DNA of 35,288 bases, taken from an uncultured Paraprevotella sp. Lineage in GTDB: Bacteria; Bacteroidota; Bacteroidia; Bacteroidales; Bacteroidaceae. Location of the stretch: the NCBI GenBank assembly GCA_900766785.1, contig CAAFWT010000194.1:1-35288 (forward strand), in the 5' to 3' direction. Within the stretch, counting starts at the first letter, position 1; each line of letters begins with the position of its first letter. The position numbers were made by a program, and so were the translations under genes. The notes beneath the pieces are model-generated. The model was not told the DNA's origin. It made no database searches and worked only from the letters and a program-made list of their open reading frames with translations. Below are positions 16,327 to 24,501 of the stretch, one piece after another.

Positions 16327-16498
16327 GGTGAAGATAGGCAAATTAGGTGTCGGATTCTGCCGGCAGGTTTTGGGCCATCAAGAGCAGGGGAGGGAAGGCG
16401 GTGCCAGTGTCTCATGGTGGTTCCACCTGTAGCTCTTTGTCTCTCTGATGAGCCCTCGTGCAGGCCATGGTATCAGTGAGGATTTCCATCCCGAGTGG

Positions 16499-17302
16499 TT
16501 ATCTGGCTCGTCTAGTTGGACGTTTGGCTTTAGAACTGAGTTGCTCTACTGTCATCCGTATTACTTTGACATCCTCGATGGGACGGTCGTACTTGTCGGT
16601 CTTTACTCCTTGAATTTTTCCTACTACTTCCAGTCCTTCTATCACTTCTCCGAAAACGGTGTATTGCCCGTCCAGATGAGGCGTTCCTCCCCGCGAAACG
16701 TATTCGTCTATCATATGAGAGGTGAGTTTGATGCCCTTCTCTTTCAGCATGTTTTCCACCTTGCGGATGTCCGAGGCAGTTTGCTTCTTTCCCCATACGA
16801 TGTAGAACTGGCTCCCGCTGCTTTCCCGCTCAGGATTATATTCGTCGCTCTCTCTGGCGGCTGCCAAAGCACCTCGCCAATGATACAGGAACGGTAAGTC
16901 GAACTCAGCCGGTATCCTGTAGTCTGGTTCGCCATCGCCTAACAGGATGCCTGGGGCAGCGCCTTTGGATTTGGGGTCTCCTCCTTGTATCATGAAGTTC
17001 TCTATCACTCTGTGGAAGAGCGTTCCGTCATAATATCCTTGGGAAACAAGTCTGAGGAAGTTGTTGCGATGCATGGGAGTGTCGTCCGAGAGAGCCACGC
17101 GGATGTTTCCTGCTGTGGTCTCTATCAACACGACGGAGCGCCTCTCCCTGCGCTTCCCATTGGCGGTTAAACTCATGCAGAGCAGGAGCAAGCAGCAGCC
17201 GATGATGCTGAATCTGCGGATGCTGGCAGTTGGTATCTGTGACCGAGTGAAGAAGCAGGTTTGCCACATGGCCTTGAGGATGAGTGATAAGTGGTTCTTC
17301 AT
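16499..17302 (-). CDS. Cyclophilin-type peptidyl-prolyl isomerase, membrane-anchored or secreted
   Basis: The 267-residue protein has a hydrophobic signal or anchor (residues 32-46) followed by a cyclophilin domain. VVLIETTAGNIRVAL opens the domain. FHRVIENFMIQGGD (96-109, catalytic Arg98), SGSQFYIVWG and LDGQYTVFGEVIEGLEVV follow. About 37 residues are inserted between the last two motifs. It should assist folding in the periplasm. I chose ATG 17302 because a strong promoter lies immediately upstream (17326-17354); a longer frame reaching 17548 would start before that promoter and lacks cyclophilin sequence. It is divergent from mraZ. Confidence 0.88.
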   Translation of the reverse strand: MKNHLSLILKAMWQTCFFTRSQIPTASIRRFSIIGCCLLLLCMSLTANGKRRERRSVVLIETTAGNIRVALSDDTPMHRNNFLRLVSQGYYDGTLFHRVIENFMIQGGDPKSKGAAPGILLGDGEPDYRIPAEFDLPFLYHWRGALAAARESDEYNPERESSGSQFYIVWGKKQTASDIRKVENMLKEKGIKLTSHMIDEYVSRGGTPHLDGQYTVFGEVIEGLEVVGKIQGVKTDKYDRPIEDVKVIRMTVEQLSSKAKRPTRRAR

Positions 17303-17325
17303 ATCATAAAAATCTCTTCTCGCTG

Positions 17326-17354
17326 CAAATATAAGGATTTTCTCCCCACTGCAA
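17326..17354 (-). promoter_or_regulatory. Promoter of the cyclophilin gene
   Basis: On the minus strand TATATTTG (17326-17333) matches TAnnTTTG, with TTG at 17352-17354 after an 18-base spacer. Transcription would start about 17318, giving a leader of roughly 15 bases before ATG 17302. This supports the shorter start. Confidence 0.55.
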
Positions 17355-17512
17355 GAAGGAATCTCCCAGAAAATGTTCTTTATGAGTTGATAAGATGGTG
17401 GATAATAGCCATTTTGGCCCATTTTATCGGAGAAAAGAAGTAACTTCCATTTCCTGTTTTCTTGAGCAGAAAAAGCAATAAGAAAGTTTGATGAAAAAAT
17501 ATTTGGAAAAGA

Positions 17513-17544
17513 TGTGGGGAATTGTGGGGAAATACATATCTTTG
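17513..17544 (+). promoter_or_regulatory. mraZ (dcw cluster) promoter with MraZ-type operator
   Basis: TATCTTTG at 17537-17544 is a perfect TAnnTTTG element; the matching -33 position (TGTG, 17513-17516, 20-base spacer) is weak. Two copies of TGGGG, at 17515-17519 and 17525-17529, are separated by exactly five bases. This reproduces the TGGGN-N5-TGGGN arrangement described for E. coli MraZ binding. A degenerate third element (TTTGG, 17502-17506) lies further upstream. MraZ bound here would cover the -33 position and repress its own cluster. Confidence 0.65.
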
Positions 17545-17583
17545 CCAAAAATTACGTTTTTTATATATAAATAAGTACGTGCG

Positions 17584-18033
17584 ATGAGGTTTACAGGCAA
17601 CATAGATGCCAAGGTGGACGACAAGGGGAGAGTATTCGTTCCCAGTTCGTTCCGAAAGATTCTGCAGCGTGAGGACTCTGCAGGATTGGTGCTTCGTCGT
17701 GATGTCTTTCAGCGTTGTCTGGTATTGTATCCTGCCGAGGTGTGGAATCGTCAGGTTGATGCACTGGCTGCCCGTACGAGTATGTTTGACAGGCAGGGGC
17801 GTGATGCCCTGCGCCGGTTTGTGGCAGGTGCCGAGGATATGAGTCTGGACAGCAATGGTCGTCTGCTGATTCCCCGCAGATATCTGGACGAGGCTGGCAT
17901 ATCGTCGGAAGTTCGTTTCATAGGAGTGGATGATACGATAGAGATTTGGAACAGGCAGGCTGCCGATGCACTCTCGGAGTCACCCGATACGTTGGCCGAC
18001 AGTCTGGAATTGATGATGAAGCCTCAGGACTGA
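17584..18033 (+). CDS. mraZ: Transcriptional regulator MraZ
   Basis: The 149-residue protein contains two SpoVT-AbrB-like halves, each with the DXXGR-hydrophobic-P motif: DDKGRVFVPSSFR near 12-24 and SNGRLLIPRRYL near 95-106. MraZ assembles into rings that bind direct repeats in its own promoter and control the division and cell-wall cluster. It is the first gene of the dcw cluster, with an operator-like site in the upstream promoter. The leader of about 33 bases before ATG 17584 is A/T-rich without a Shine-Dalgarno sequence. Confidence 0.95.
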   Translation: MRFTGNIDAKVDDKGRVFVPSSFRKILQREDSAGLVLRRDVFQRCLVLYPAEVWNRQVDALAARTSMFDRQGRDALRRFVAGAEDMSLDSNGRLLIPRRYLDEAGISSEVRFIGVDDTIEIWNRQAADALSESPDTLADSLELMMKPQD

Positions 18034-18080
18034 GCGTGGCATCCTGATGGGTTTTCGAATACAAGACTGTGAGAGAGATA

Positions 18081-19010
18081 ATGAATGGCGTAGAGTATCA
18101 TAAACCAGTGATGTTGCATCAGACTGTGGATGGGCTGGATGTCCGTCCTGATGGTGTCTATGTGGACCTTACCTTCGGTGGAGGCGGTCACAGCAGAGAG
18201 ATTCTTCGCCGATTAGGTCCCGATGGACATCTGTACAGTTTCGATCAGGATTTGGATGCCATGAATGGCGTTCTCGATGATTCCCGATTTACCTTTGTGA
18301 GGAGCAATTTCCGCTTCTTGCAGAATTGGATGCGCTACTATGGTATGGAACGTGTGGACGGCATTCTGGCCGACCTGGGTGTGAGCAGTCATCATCTGGA
18401 TGATGCTGCTCGCGGATTCAGTTTCCGCCAGGATGCACCCTTGGATATGCGTATGAACCAGAGAGCCAGATGCTCTGCACGTACTGTGCTCAGAGATTAT
18501 TCTGAGGAGCAGCTGGCTTCGGTGCTTTATCTCTACGGTGAACTGAAGAACAGTCGCAAGCTGGCTGCTGCAATCGTAAAGGCCCGCATGCAACAGGAGA
18601 TTCTTACCACAGGGCAGTTGGCTTCTCTCCTGCAGCCTCTCCTGCCCAGAGACCGCGAGAAGAAAGACCTTGCCCGAGTGTTTCAGGCTTTGCGCATAGA
18701 GGTGAATGGTGAGATGGATGCCCTTAGGCAGATGCTTCATGCCGCCGTGGATGTCTTGGGCGAGGGAGGTAGGCTCTCGGTTCTTACGTATCACTCGTTG
18801 GAAGACAGGATGGTGAAGAATGTGATGAGGAGTGGCAACGAAGAGGGAAAGGTGGAGACGGACGTCTATGGACGCAGTTCTGCTCCCATGAAACCTCTGA
18901 GCAACAAGCCCCAGATTCCCTCCGAACAGGAGCAGGCACTCAATCCTCGTAGCCGCTCGGCCAAGCTGAGAGTGGCTGTGAAGTTGGCCGACAATAGTCA
19001 GAGGGCATAA
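18081..19010 (+). CDS. rsmH: 16S rRNA (cytosine-1402-N4)-methyltransferase
   Basis: This 309-residue SAM-dependent enzyme methylates N4 of C1402 in the ribosomal P site. It begins VEYHKPVMLHQTVDGL, followed by the SAM-binding strand VYVDLTFGGGGHSREIL. GILADLGVSSHHLDDAARGFSF and PLDMRMNQ are RsmH signatures, and LSVLTYHSLEDRMVKN marks the C-terminal catalytic segment. I prefer ATG 18081 to an in-frame GTG at 18069, because homologues start right before the EYHxPV motif. It is the usual second gene of dcw clusters. Confidence 0.95.
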   Translation: MNGVEYHKPVMLHQTVDGLDVRPDGVYVDLTFGGGGHSREILRRLGPDGHLYSFDQDLDAMNGVLDDSRFTFVRSNFRFLQNWMRYYGMERVDGILADLGVSSHHLDDAARGFSFRQDAPLDMRMNQRARCSARTVLRDYSEEQLASVLYLYGELKNSRKLAAAIVKARMQQEILTTGQLASLLQPLLPRDREKKDLARVFQALRIEVNGEMDALRQMLHAAVDVLGEGGRLSVLTYHSLEDRMVKNVMRSGNEEGKVETDVYGRSSAPMKPLSNKPQIPSEQEQALNPRSRSAKLRVAVKLADNSQRA

Positions 19011-19041
19011 AAATAGAACAATATAATAATAGGATAAGATA

Positions 19042-19488
19042 ATGACAGAAGGTGTAGAGCGCCAGGATCAACTGACACAGGAACCTCAAGAGGTGGAGAT
19101 GAATCCGAAACCTGCCGAGGAAACTCCGCTGGCAAGCCCCCCGAACAATGAGGATGATGGCGAGACCATAGACGCAAAGCATCTGCGCGAAGTGTTCGCT
19201 GCCCTGCAGGTGGATGGTATGTGGTTCAAGAGACATATACCAGTCATCCTGCTCATCTTTGTTACAGTGGTAGCCTATGTCACCAACAATTATCAGGCTC
19301 AGCAGGAAATCCTCTTGGAGGAGACCCTGAACGATTCTCTCAAGGACTGCAAGTACCGTTGTCTTACAAGAGAGAGTGAGCTGACCCGACGCACCCGACA
19401 GAGCCAGTTGGAGCGTCAGTTGCACGAGCGAGGAGACAGTACATTGGTCTCGACCAACGAACCGCCTTTCCTGCTAACTAATGAATAG
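19042..19488 (+). CDS. ftsL: FtsL-like bitopic division protein
   Basis: The 148-residue protein has an acidic, Pro/Glu-rich cytoplasmic tail (1-64), one membrane span (about 66-81) and a short coiled-coil-prone periplasmic part (about 85-135). Topology and position between rsmH and ftsI identify FtsL, which with FtsQ recruits and activates the FtsW-FtsI septal synthase. Primary sequence conservation is low, so the call is mainly positional. The cytoplasmic tail is longer than in E. coli FtsL. The leader before the ATG is A/T-rich, as at several genes in this cluster. Confidence 0.8.
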   Translation: MTEGVERQDQLTQEPQEVEMNPKPAEETPLASPPNNEDDGETIDAKHLREVFAALQVDGMWFKRHIPVILLIFVTVVAYVTNNYQAQQEILLEETLNDSLKDCKYRCLTRESELTRRTRQSQLERQLHERGDSTLVSTNEPPFLLTNE

Positions 19489-19502
19489 GAATAGATTCAA
19501 GG

Positions 19503-21662
19503 ATGAAAGGTAAGATTAAGATAAAGAATTCTATAAAACGTTTTAAGGTCATTTTCGGCCTGGTCTGCCTGGTGTCTTTGTACATTCTGGGCAAGGCCAT
19601 GAAGACGATGCTTCCTCCCATGAGCGACTACTGGGAGGCAGTGGATGATCGTTTTGTGAGTGAGAATATTCCTATCGAAGCCAATCGTGGTGACTTGCTT
19701 TCCGACGATGGCAGAGTGTTGTCCACGTCTCTGCCCGAGTATCGCCTTTACATTGACCTGCGCGTGCAGGACCGTGACAGTAGGCTCCGTGCCATGACCC
19801 AAGCTTTCCGTGACTCTGTCATAGACCATCATGTGGATGAGATAGCACAGGGACTGAGCAGAATATTTCCAGACTATAGCGAAGAGTATTTCCGCAAGAA
19901 ACTGGTGGATGCTCGTCGCAACTGCTTGCGCAAGAAGGACGGCCGCTATCCGGGTCCCTCCCGACTTTATCCTCGCATGGCCACCTATGTGCAGTATACG
20001 GAATGTAAGAAACTTCCTCTCCTGCGCGAAAGTCGTTTCAAAGGCGGATTCTATGGAGAGGTGGTGACTAGGCGCACAAAGCCCTTCGGCTCATTGGCCG
20101 CTCGCACCCTGGGCGACTTGTATCCCGATTCCGGTAAGGCCAAGAACGGACTGGAACTGAGTTATGACAGCATCCTGAGGGGCAAACCTGGCATTATGCA
20201 TCGTACCAAGGTGCGTGATGCACGTGTCAGTCTGGTGGATGTGGAGCCCCAGGATGGACATGACCTGATGACCACTATCGACATAGATGTGCAGGATGTG
20301 GCCGACAGAGCACTTCGCAACAAGCTCAAAGAGGAAACCGTCAACGGAGAGATAGGCATGGCCATGGTCATGGAGGTGGCCACTGGTGACGTGAAGGCTA
20401 TCGTAAACTTACGACGGGGAGAGGATGGGGAATATTATGAGATGAAAAACCATCTGGTGAGTGACTTGATGGAACCAGGTTCTACCTTCAAGACTGCCAG
20501 CATCATGGTGGCACTAGAGGACGGTAAGATAAATAAGAACACGCGCGTGGATACGGGTAAGGGACTTTGGCCCATGTATGGACGTACCATGAAGGACCAT
20601 AACTGGACCAAGGGCGGATATGGAACCATCAATGTGACACGTGTGCTGATGAAGAGTTCCAATATCGGTGTGAGCCGCCTCATAGATGCTGCTTATCATG
20701 ACGATCCCGACCGCTATGTGCGGGGATTGAACAACCTGGGTGTGGGCATTCCGCTCAATCTGCCCTTTGTGGGTAAGGGTGAACCATGGGTGCGCCATCC
20801 CCAGAAGAAGGGAAAGCATTGGGTCAACTGGTATGCCACTGCCTTGCCTTGGATGAGTATTGGATATGAGGTGCAGCTGCCACCCGTGAGCACACTCGCC
20901 TTCTACAATGGTATTGCCAATAATGGCCGCATGATGAAACCTCGTTTCGTTACCCATGAACTCAAGGATGGGCAGGTGGTGCGTGAGTTCCCCACAGAGG
21001 TCATCAAGGAGAAGATGTGCAGCCAGCACACCCTGGATGTCATTCATGAGATTCTCGATTCCGTGGTGATGAATCCCGAGGGACTGGGCAAGGCCGCGGG
21101 CAAGAATGGAGGGCGCTTCCGTGTGAGTGGAAAGACAGGTACGGCTCAGATAGCTTCTGAAAACGGAGGCTATCATAATGGCCCAACCCGATACATGGTG
21201 AGCTTCTGCGGATATTTCCCCTCCGAGAAGCCTAAGTACAGTTGTATCGTGTGTATCGTCAAGACAGGCACACCAGCATCGGGAGGAGGACAGTGCGGAC
21301 CCGTCTTCTGTGAGATATCCCAGTATCTGATGACCAAGGATATGTATTGCGATATCCAAGGCATTGCTGATACATCCAAGGTGAAAACTCCCAGTGTGGC
21401 CAACGGCAATCCTGCCATGGCACAGCAGGTGCTGGAGATGCTTGACAGCAAAGAGTCTCTGCCTCATACCTCATCTGCGGATACCTTCCGCACCGGTGTG
21501 GTACCAGACATGGAAGGCATGGGGGCGCGTGATGCCCTGCAACTCTTGCAGAAGGTGGGGTTGAGAGGCCGTGTGAGTGGAAAAGGGCGTGTGGTGCGCC
21601 AGAGTGTGGCTCCAGGTCAGAAGGCGGACAAGGGACATCTGGTCTCCCTTACCTTAGAATGA
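19503..21662 (+). CDS. ftsI: Septal penicillin-binding protein FtsI with C-terminal PASTA domain
   Basis: The 719-residue class B PBP crosslinks septal peptidoglycan. It has an N-terminal anchor (about 14-31), a dimerisation domain starting IPIEANRGDLLSDDGRVL, and a transpeptidase domain with Ser327-Thr-Phe-Lys330, Ser385-Ser-Asn387 and Lys544-Thr-Gly546. A single PASTA domain closes the protein (about 658-719, VVPDMEGMGARDAL ... VAPGQKADKGHLVSLTL). PASTA modules on FtsI are common in Bacteroidota and Firmicutes-like PBPs but absent from E. coli FtsI. It starts 14 bases after ftsL. Confidence 0.96.
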   Translation: MKGKIKIKNSIKRFKVIFGLVCLVSLYILGKAMKTMLPPMSDYWEAVDDRFVSENIPIEANRGDLLSDDGRVLSTSLPEYRLYIDLRVQDRDSRLRAMTQAFRDSVIDHHVDEIAQGLSRIFPDYSEEYFRKKLVDARRNCLRKKDGRYPGPSRLYPRMATYVQYTECKKLPLLRESRFKGGFYGEVVTRRTKPFGSLAARTLGDLYPDSGKAKNGLELSYDSILRGKPGIMHRTKVRDARVSLVDVEPQDGHDLMTTIDIDVQDVADRALRNKLKEETVNGEIGMAMVMEVATGDVKAIVNLRRGEDGEYYEMKNHLVSDLMEPGSTFKTASIMVALEDGKINKNTRVDTGKGLWPMYGRTMKDHNWTKGGYGTINVTRVLMKSSNIGVSRLIDAAYHDDPDRYVRGLNNLGVGIPLNLPFVGKGEPWVRHPQKKGKHWVNWYATALPWMSIGYEVQLPPVSTLAFYNGIANNGRMMKPRFVTHELKDGQVVREFPTEVIKEKMCSQHTLDVIHEILDSVVMNPEGLGKAAGKNGGRFRVSGKTGTAQIASENGGYHNGPTRYMVSFCGYFPSEKPKYSCIVCIVKTGTPASGGGQCGPVFCEISQYLMTKDMYCDIQGIADTSKVKTPSVANGNPAMAQQVLEMLDSKESLPHTSSADTFRTGVVPDMEGMGARDALQLLQKVGLRGRVSGKGRVVRQSVAPGQKADKGHLVSLTLE

Positions 21663-21705
21663 TTCTGCCGCGCGTAATATATATATATATAATGTATAGA
21701 AGACA

Positions 21706-23160
21706 ATGATGAAGCTGAACCAACTGATTGCAAACTGCCAGCCTTCACACATCGAGGGAGGAGTGGACAGAGAGGTGAATAGCGTACAGATAGATTCCAG
21801 ACGTGTACAGCCTGGTGACATGTTTGTGGCCCTTAGGGGAACTCAGGTTGATGGTCATGAATTCATAGACAAAGCCATTGCACAGGGAGCAGAAACCATC
21901 GTGTGTGAGTCCATTCCCCAGGACGTGCATGCCGGCGTCACCTATCTGGTGTATCCCAATACGGAGTTGGCTGTTGGCCCACTGGCAACGGCCAGCGTGG
22001 GTAATCCCACTCAGAGGATGAAGCTCATAGGCGTGACCGGTACCAATGGTAAGACCACCATTGCCACCGTCCTCTATCATATCTTCCGCCGCATGGGTTA
22101 CAAGTGTGGCCTGTGCAGTACCGTATGCAACTATATTGACGGACAGCCCATCCCCACAGAATGTACCACTCCCGATGCCATCACACTCAATAATCTCCTG
22201 GGCCGCATGGCCGACGAAGGTTGCGAATATGCCTTCATGGAGGTGAGCAGTCACAGTGTGGCACAGCATCGCATAGGTGGACTTACCTTTGCCGGAGGTA
22301 TCTTCACCAATCTGACGCGTGATCATTTGGATTACCATAAGACCTTTGAGAACTATCGCGATGCCAAGAAGGCATTCTTTGATGCTCTGCCTCGCGAGGC
22401 TTTTGCCATTACCAATGCCGATGACAAGAATGGCATGGTGATGGTACAGAATACACGGGCCCAGGTGAAAACTTATTCCGTGCGTAGCGCAGCCGATTTC
22501 AAAGGCAGGATTCTGGAGGAGAGTTTTGAGGGAATGTTCCTGGAGATGGATGGTCATGAGGTTTCTGTACAGTTTGTGGGGCGTTTCAATGTAAGCAATT
22601 TGCTGGCAGTCTATGCCGCCACAGTGATGCTGGGCATAACCTCTGATGAGGCCTTGGTACAGCTGAGTGCCATGAAACCCGTCAACGGACGCTTTGAAAG
22701 TATCCGCTCGCCTAAGGGAGTGACAGCCATTGTGGATTATGCTCATACACCCGATGCATTGGTCAATGTGTTGCAGACTATCAATGAGGTGCTGCAGCAT
22801 CGTGGAGAGTGCTGGACGGTGTGTGGCGCTGGCGGCAACAGAGACCGTGGGAAGCGTCCCCTCATGGCACAGGAAGCTGTCAGAAACAGTGATCGTGTGA
22901 TTATCACAAGCGATAATCCTCGCTTCGAGGATCCTCAGGCCATCATCGATGATATGCTTGCAGGACTTGATGACGAGCAGCGCCAGAATGTGATCAGCAT
23001 AGTGGACCGCAGGGAAGCCATCCGCACTGCCTGCATGCTGGCCAAGCCAGGTGATGTGATACTTGTGGCTGGCAAGGGACATGAGGATTATCAGATCATC
23101 CAGGGAGTGAAGCACCATTTTGATGACCACGAGGTTATCCGTGAGGCTTTTGGCCTCTGA
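21706..23160 (+). CDS. murE: UDP-MurNAc-L-Ala-D-Glu:meso-diaminopimelate ligase
   Basis: This 484-residue Mur ligase adds the third stem-peptide residue in the cytosol. The ATP loop is GVTGTNGKTT (109-118); EVSSHSVAQHR and RDHLDYHKTFENY are conserved substrate and ATP segments. The specificity motif reads DNPR (403-406), which indicates meso-diaminopimelate and not lysine. Two consecutive ATG codons, 21706 and 21709, could both serve as start. The 43-base gap after ftsI includes an alternating AT run. Confidence 0.96.
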   Translation: MMKLNQLIANCQPSHIEGGVDREVNSVQIDSRRVQPGDMFVALRGTQVDGHEFIDKAIAQGAETIVCESIPQDVHAGVTYLVYPNTELAVGPLATASVGNPTQRMKLIGVTGTNGKTTIATVLYHIFRRMGYKCGLCSTVCNYIDGQPIPTECTTPDAITLNNLLGRMADEGCEYAFMEVSSHSVAQHRIGGLTFAGGIFTNLTRDHLDYHKTFENYRDAKKAFFDALPREAFAITNADDKNGMVMVQNTRAQVKTYSVRSAADFKGRILEESFEGMFLEMDGHEVSVQFVGRFNVSNLLAVYAATVMLGITSDEALVQLSAMKPVNGRFESIRSPKGVTAIVDYAHTPDALVNVLQTINEVLQHRGECWTVCGAGGNRDRGKRPLMAQEAVRNSDRVIITSDNPRFEDPQAIIDDMLAGLDDEQRQNVISIVDRREAIRTACMLAKPGDVILVAGKGHEDYQIIQGVKHHFDDHEVIREAFGL

Positions 23161-23203
23161 GCGATTATTTACGAAATGATAACAGGCAAGCAACTCAAGT
23201 AAT

Positions 23204-24469
23204 ATGTTATACTATCTGTTCAGATATCTGGAGCAATTTGGTGTGAAAGGTGCAGGCATGTGGCAGTACATCTCTTTCCGTTCGCTGCTCACCCTGGTCC
23301 TGAGTCTGCTCATATCCATGTGGTTTGGTCAGTACTTCATCCGATGGATGCATGCTCATGGAGGAAATGAGGCACAGCGCAATGCCGATGTGGATCCCTA
23401 TGGCGTGGAGAAGAAGGGAGTGCCCACCATGGGAGGAGTCATCATCATTGTGGCCACTGTATTGCCTTGCTTGCTTCTGGGACGTCTGCGTAATATCTAT
23501 CTGTTATTGATTTTGGGCACCACCTTGTGGCTTGGTATGCTTGGATTCATAGATGATTATATCAAGATGAAGGTGAGCAAGGATGGTCTCCGTCCCATCT
23601 TCAAGTTGTTGGGTCAGGCAGTATTGGGATTAGCCGTCGGGCTGACACTCTGGTTGAGCCCCGATGCTGTCATCCGTGAGAATATCACCACAGAGCGTCA
23701 GGGTGTGGAGAGCGTGGTCGTACACAAGAGTTCACCGGTGAAGAGTACCATCACCACCATCCCCTTTGTCAAGGACAACAATCTGGATTATTCCGAGGTG
23801 GTGGGCTTCTTGGGAAAATATAAGAATGCAGGAGGATGGGTAATCTTTGTCCTGATGACAGTGTTCGTCGTCATGGCAGTCAGCAATGGCAGTAATATGA
23901 ACGATGGTATGGATGGCATGTGCGCAGGCAATTCGGCCATTATCTGCATTGCCCTGGGTGTCTTGGCTTATGTGAGCAGTCACATCCAGTTTGCCAGTTA
24001 CCTCAACATCATGTTTGTTCCGGGCAGTGAGGAACTGGTGATATTCCTCTGTGCCTTTATGGGTGCCCTGATAGGATTCCTCTGGTACAATGCTTATCCT
24101 GCCCAGGTCTTCATGGGCGATACAGGCAGTCTGGCCATAGGAGGTATCATTGCGGTGGTGGCCATCATCATCCACAAGGAGTTACTCCTCCCTTTGCTCT
24201 GCTTTATCTTCTTCATGGAGAGTGTGAGTGTACTCCTGCAGACACAATATGCCAAGATGGGAAACAGGCGTGGCCAGAAATGGCGTGTGTTTAAGCGTGC
24301 TCCCATTCATGATGCTTTCAGAATCAAGCCCGGACAGTTGCCTGCCGATTTCCAGATTCTGTTCAAGTGGCCTAAGGGTTGCTGGCTGGAGTCCAAGATC
24401 ACCATGCGCTTCTGGATAGTAACCATCATCACGGCGGCATTGACCATCGTGACACTGAAGATAAGATAA
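23204..24469 (+). CDS. mraY: Phospho-MurNAc-pentapeptide translocase
   Basis: The 421-residue integral membrane enzyme transfers phospho-MurNAc-pentapeptide to undecaprenyl phosphate, forming lipid I. Visible are KKGVPTMGGVIII, the aspartate pair in LGFIDDYIKM, the NMNDGMDGMCAGNS motif, the FMGDTGSLAIGG loop and the closing RAPIHDAFR histidine motif. About ten membrane spans are expected. Like other Bacteroidota MraY proteins it is longer than E. coli MraY (360), with an inserted segment at about 165-195. Confidence 0.96.
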   Translation: MLYYLFRYLEQFGVKGAGMWQYISFRSLLTLVLSLLISMWFGQYFIRWMHAHGGNEAQRNADVDPYGVEKKGVPTMGGVIIIVATVLPCLLLGRLRNIYLLLILGTTLWLGMLGFIDDYIKMKVSKDGLRPIFKLLGQAVLGLAVGLTLWLSPDAVIRENITTERQGVESVVVHKSSPVKSTITTIPFVKDNNLDYSEVVGFLGKYKNAGGWVIFVLMTVFVVMAVSNGSNMNDGMDGMCAGNSAIICIALGVLAYVSSHIQFASYLNIMFVPGSEELVIFLCAFMGALIGFLWYNAYPAQVFMGDTGSLAIGGIIAVVAIIIHKELLLPLLCFIFFMESVSVLLQTQYAKMGNRRGQKWRVFKRAPIHDAFRIKPGQLPADFQILFKWPKGCWLESKITMRFWIVTIITAALTIVTLKIR

Positions 24470-24501
24470 AAATCCAATTTGACTGACAGGAGAGAGACGA
24501 T

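Larger units (their letters stand above)
16131..16498. other. Intergenic region between purH and the cyclophilin gene
   Basis: These 368 bases hold the purH promoter, the paired palindromes at 16293-16326 and a 10-bp palindrome CTGCCGGCAG at 16357-16366. The remainder to 16498 is the 3' flank of the cyclophilin gene. I see no convincing small gene or strong terminator in it. Confidence 0.6.

Noticed and set aside
16224..16415. Small 63-codon minus-strand frame between purH and the cyclophilin
   Set aside because: It overlaps the operator-like palindromes, lacks a TAnnTTTG element and shows no family resemblance.
17303..17548. N-terminal extension of the cyclophilin
   Set aside because: It spans the promoter region and shows no conserved sequence; ATG 17302 directly precedes the signal segment.
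21673..21692. Alternating AT run before murE as a regulatory element
   Set aside because: It looks like an A/T-rich leader similar to others in the cluster, with no further structure.
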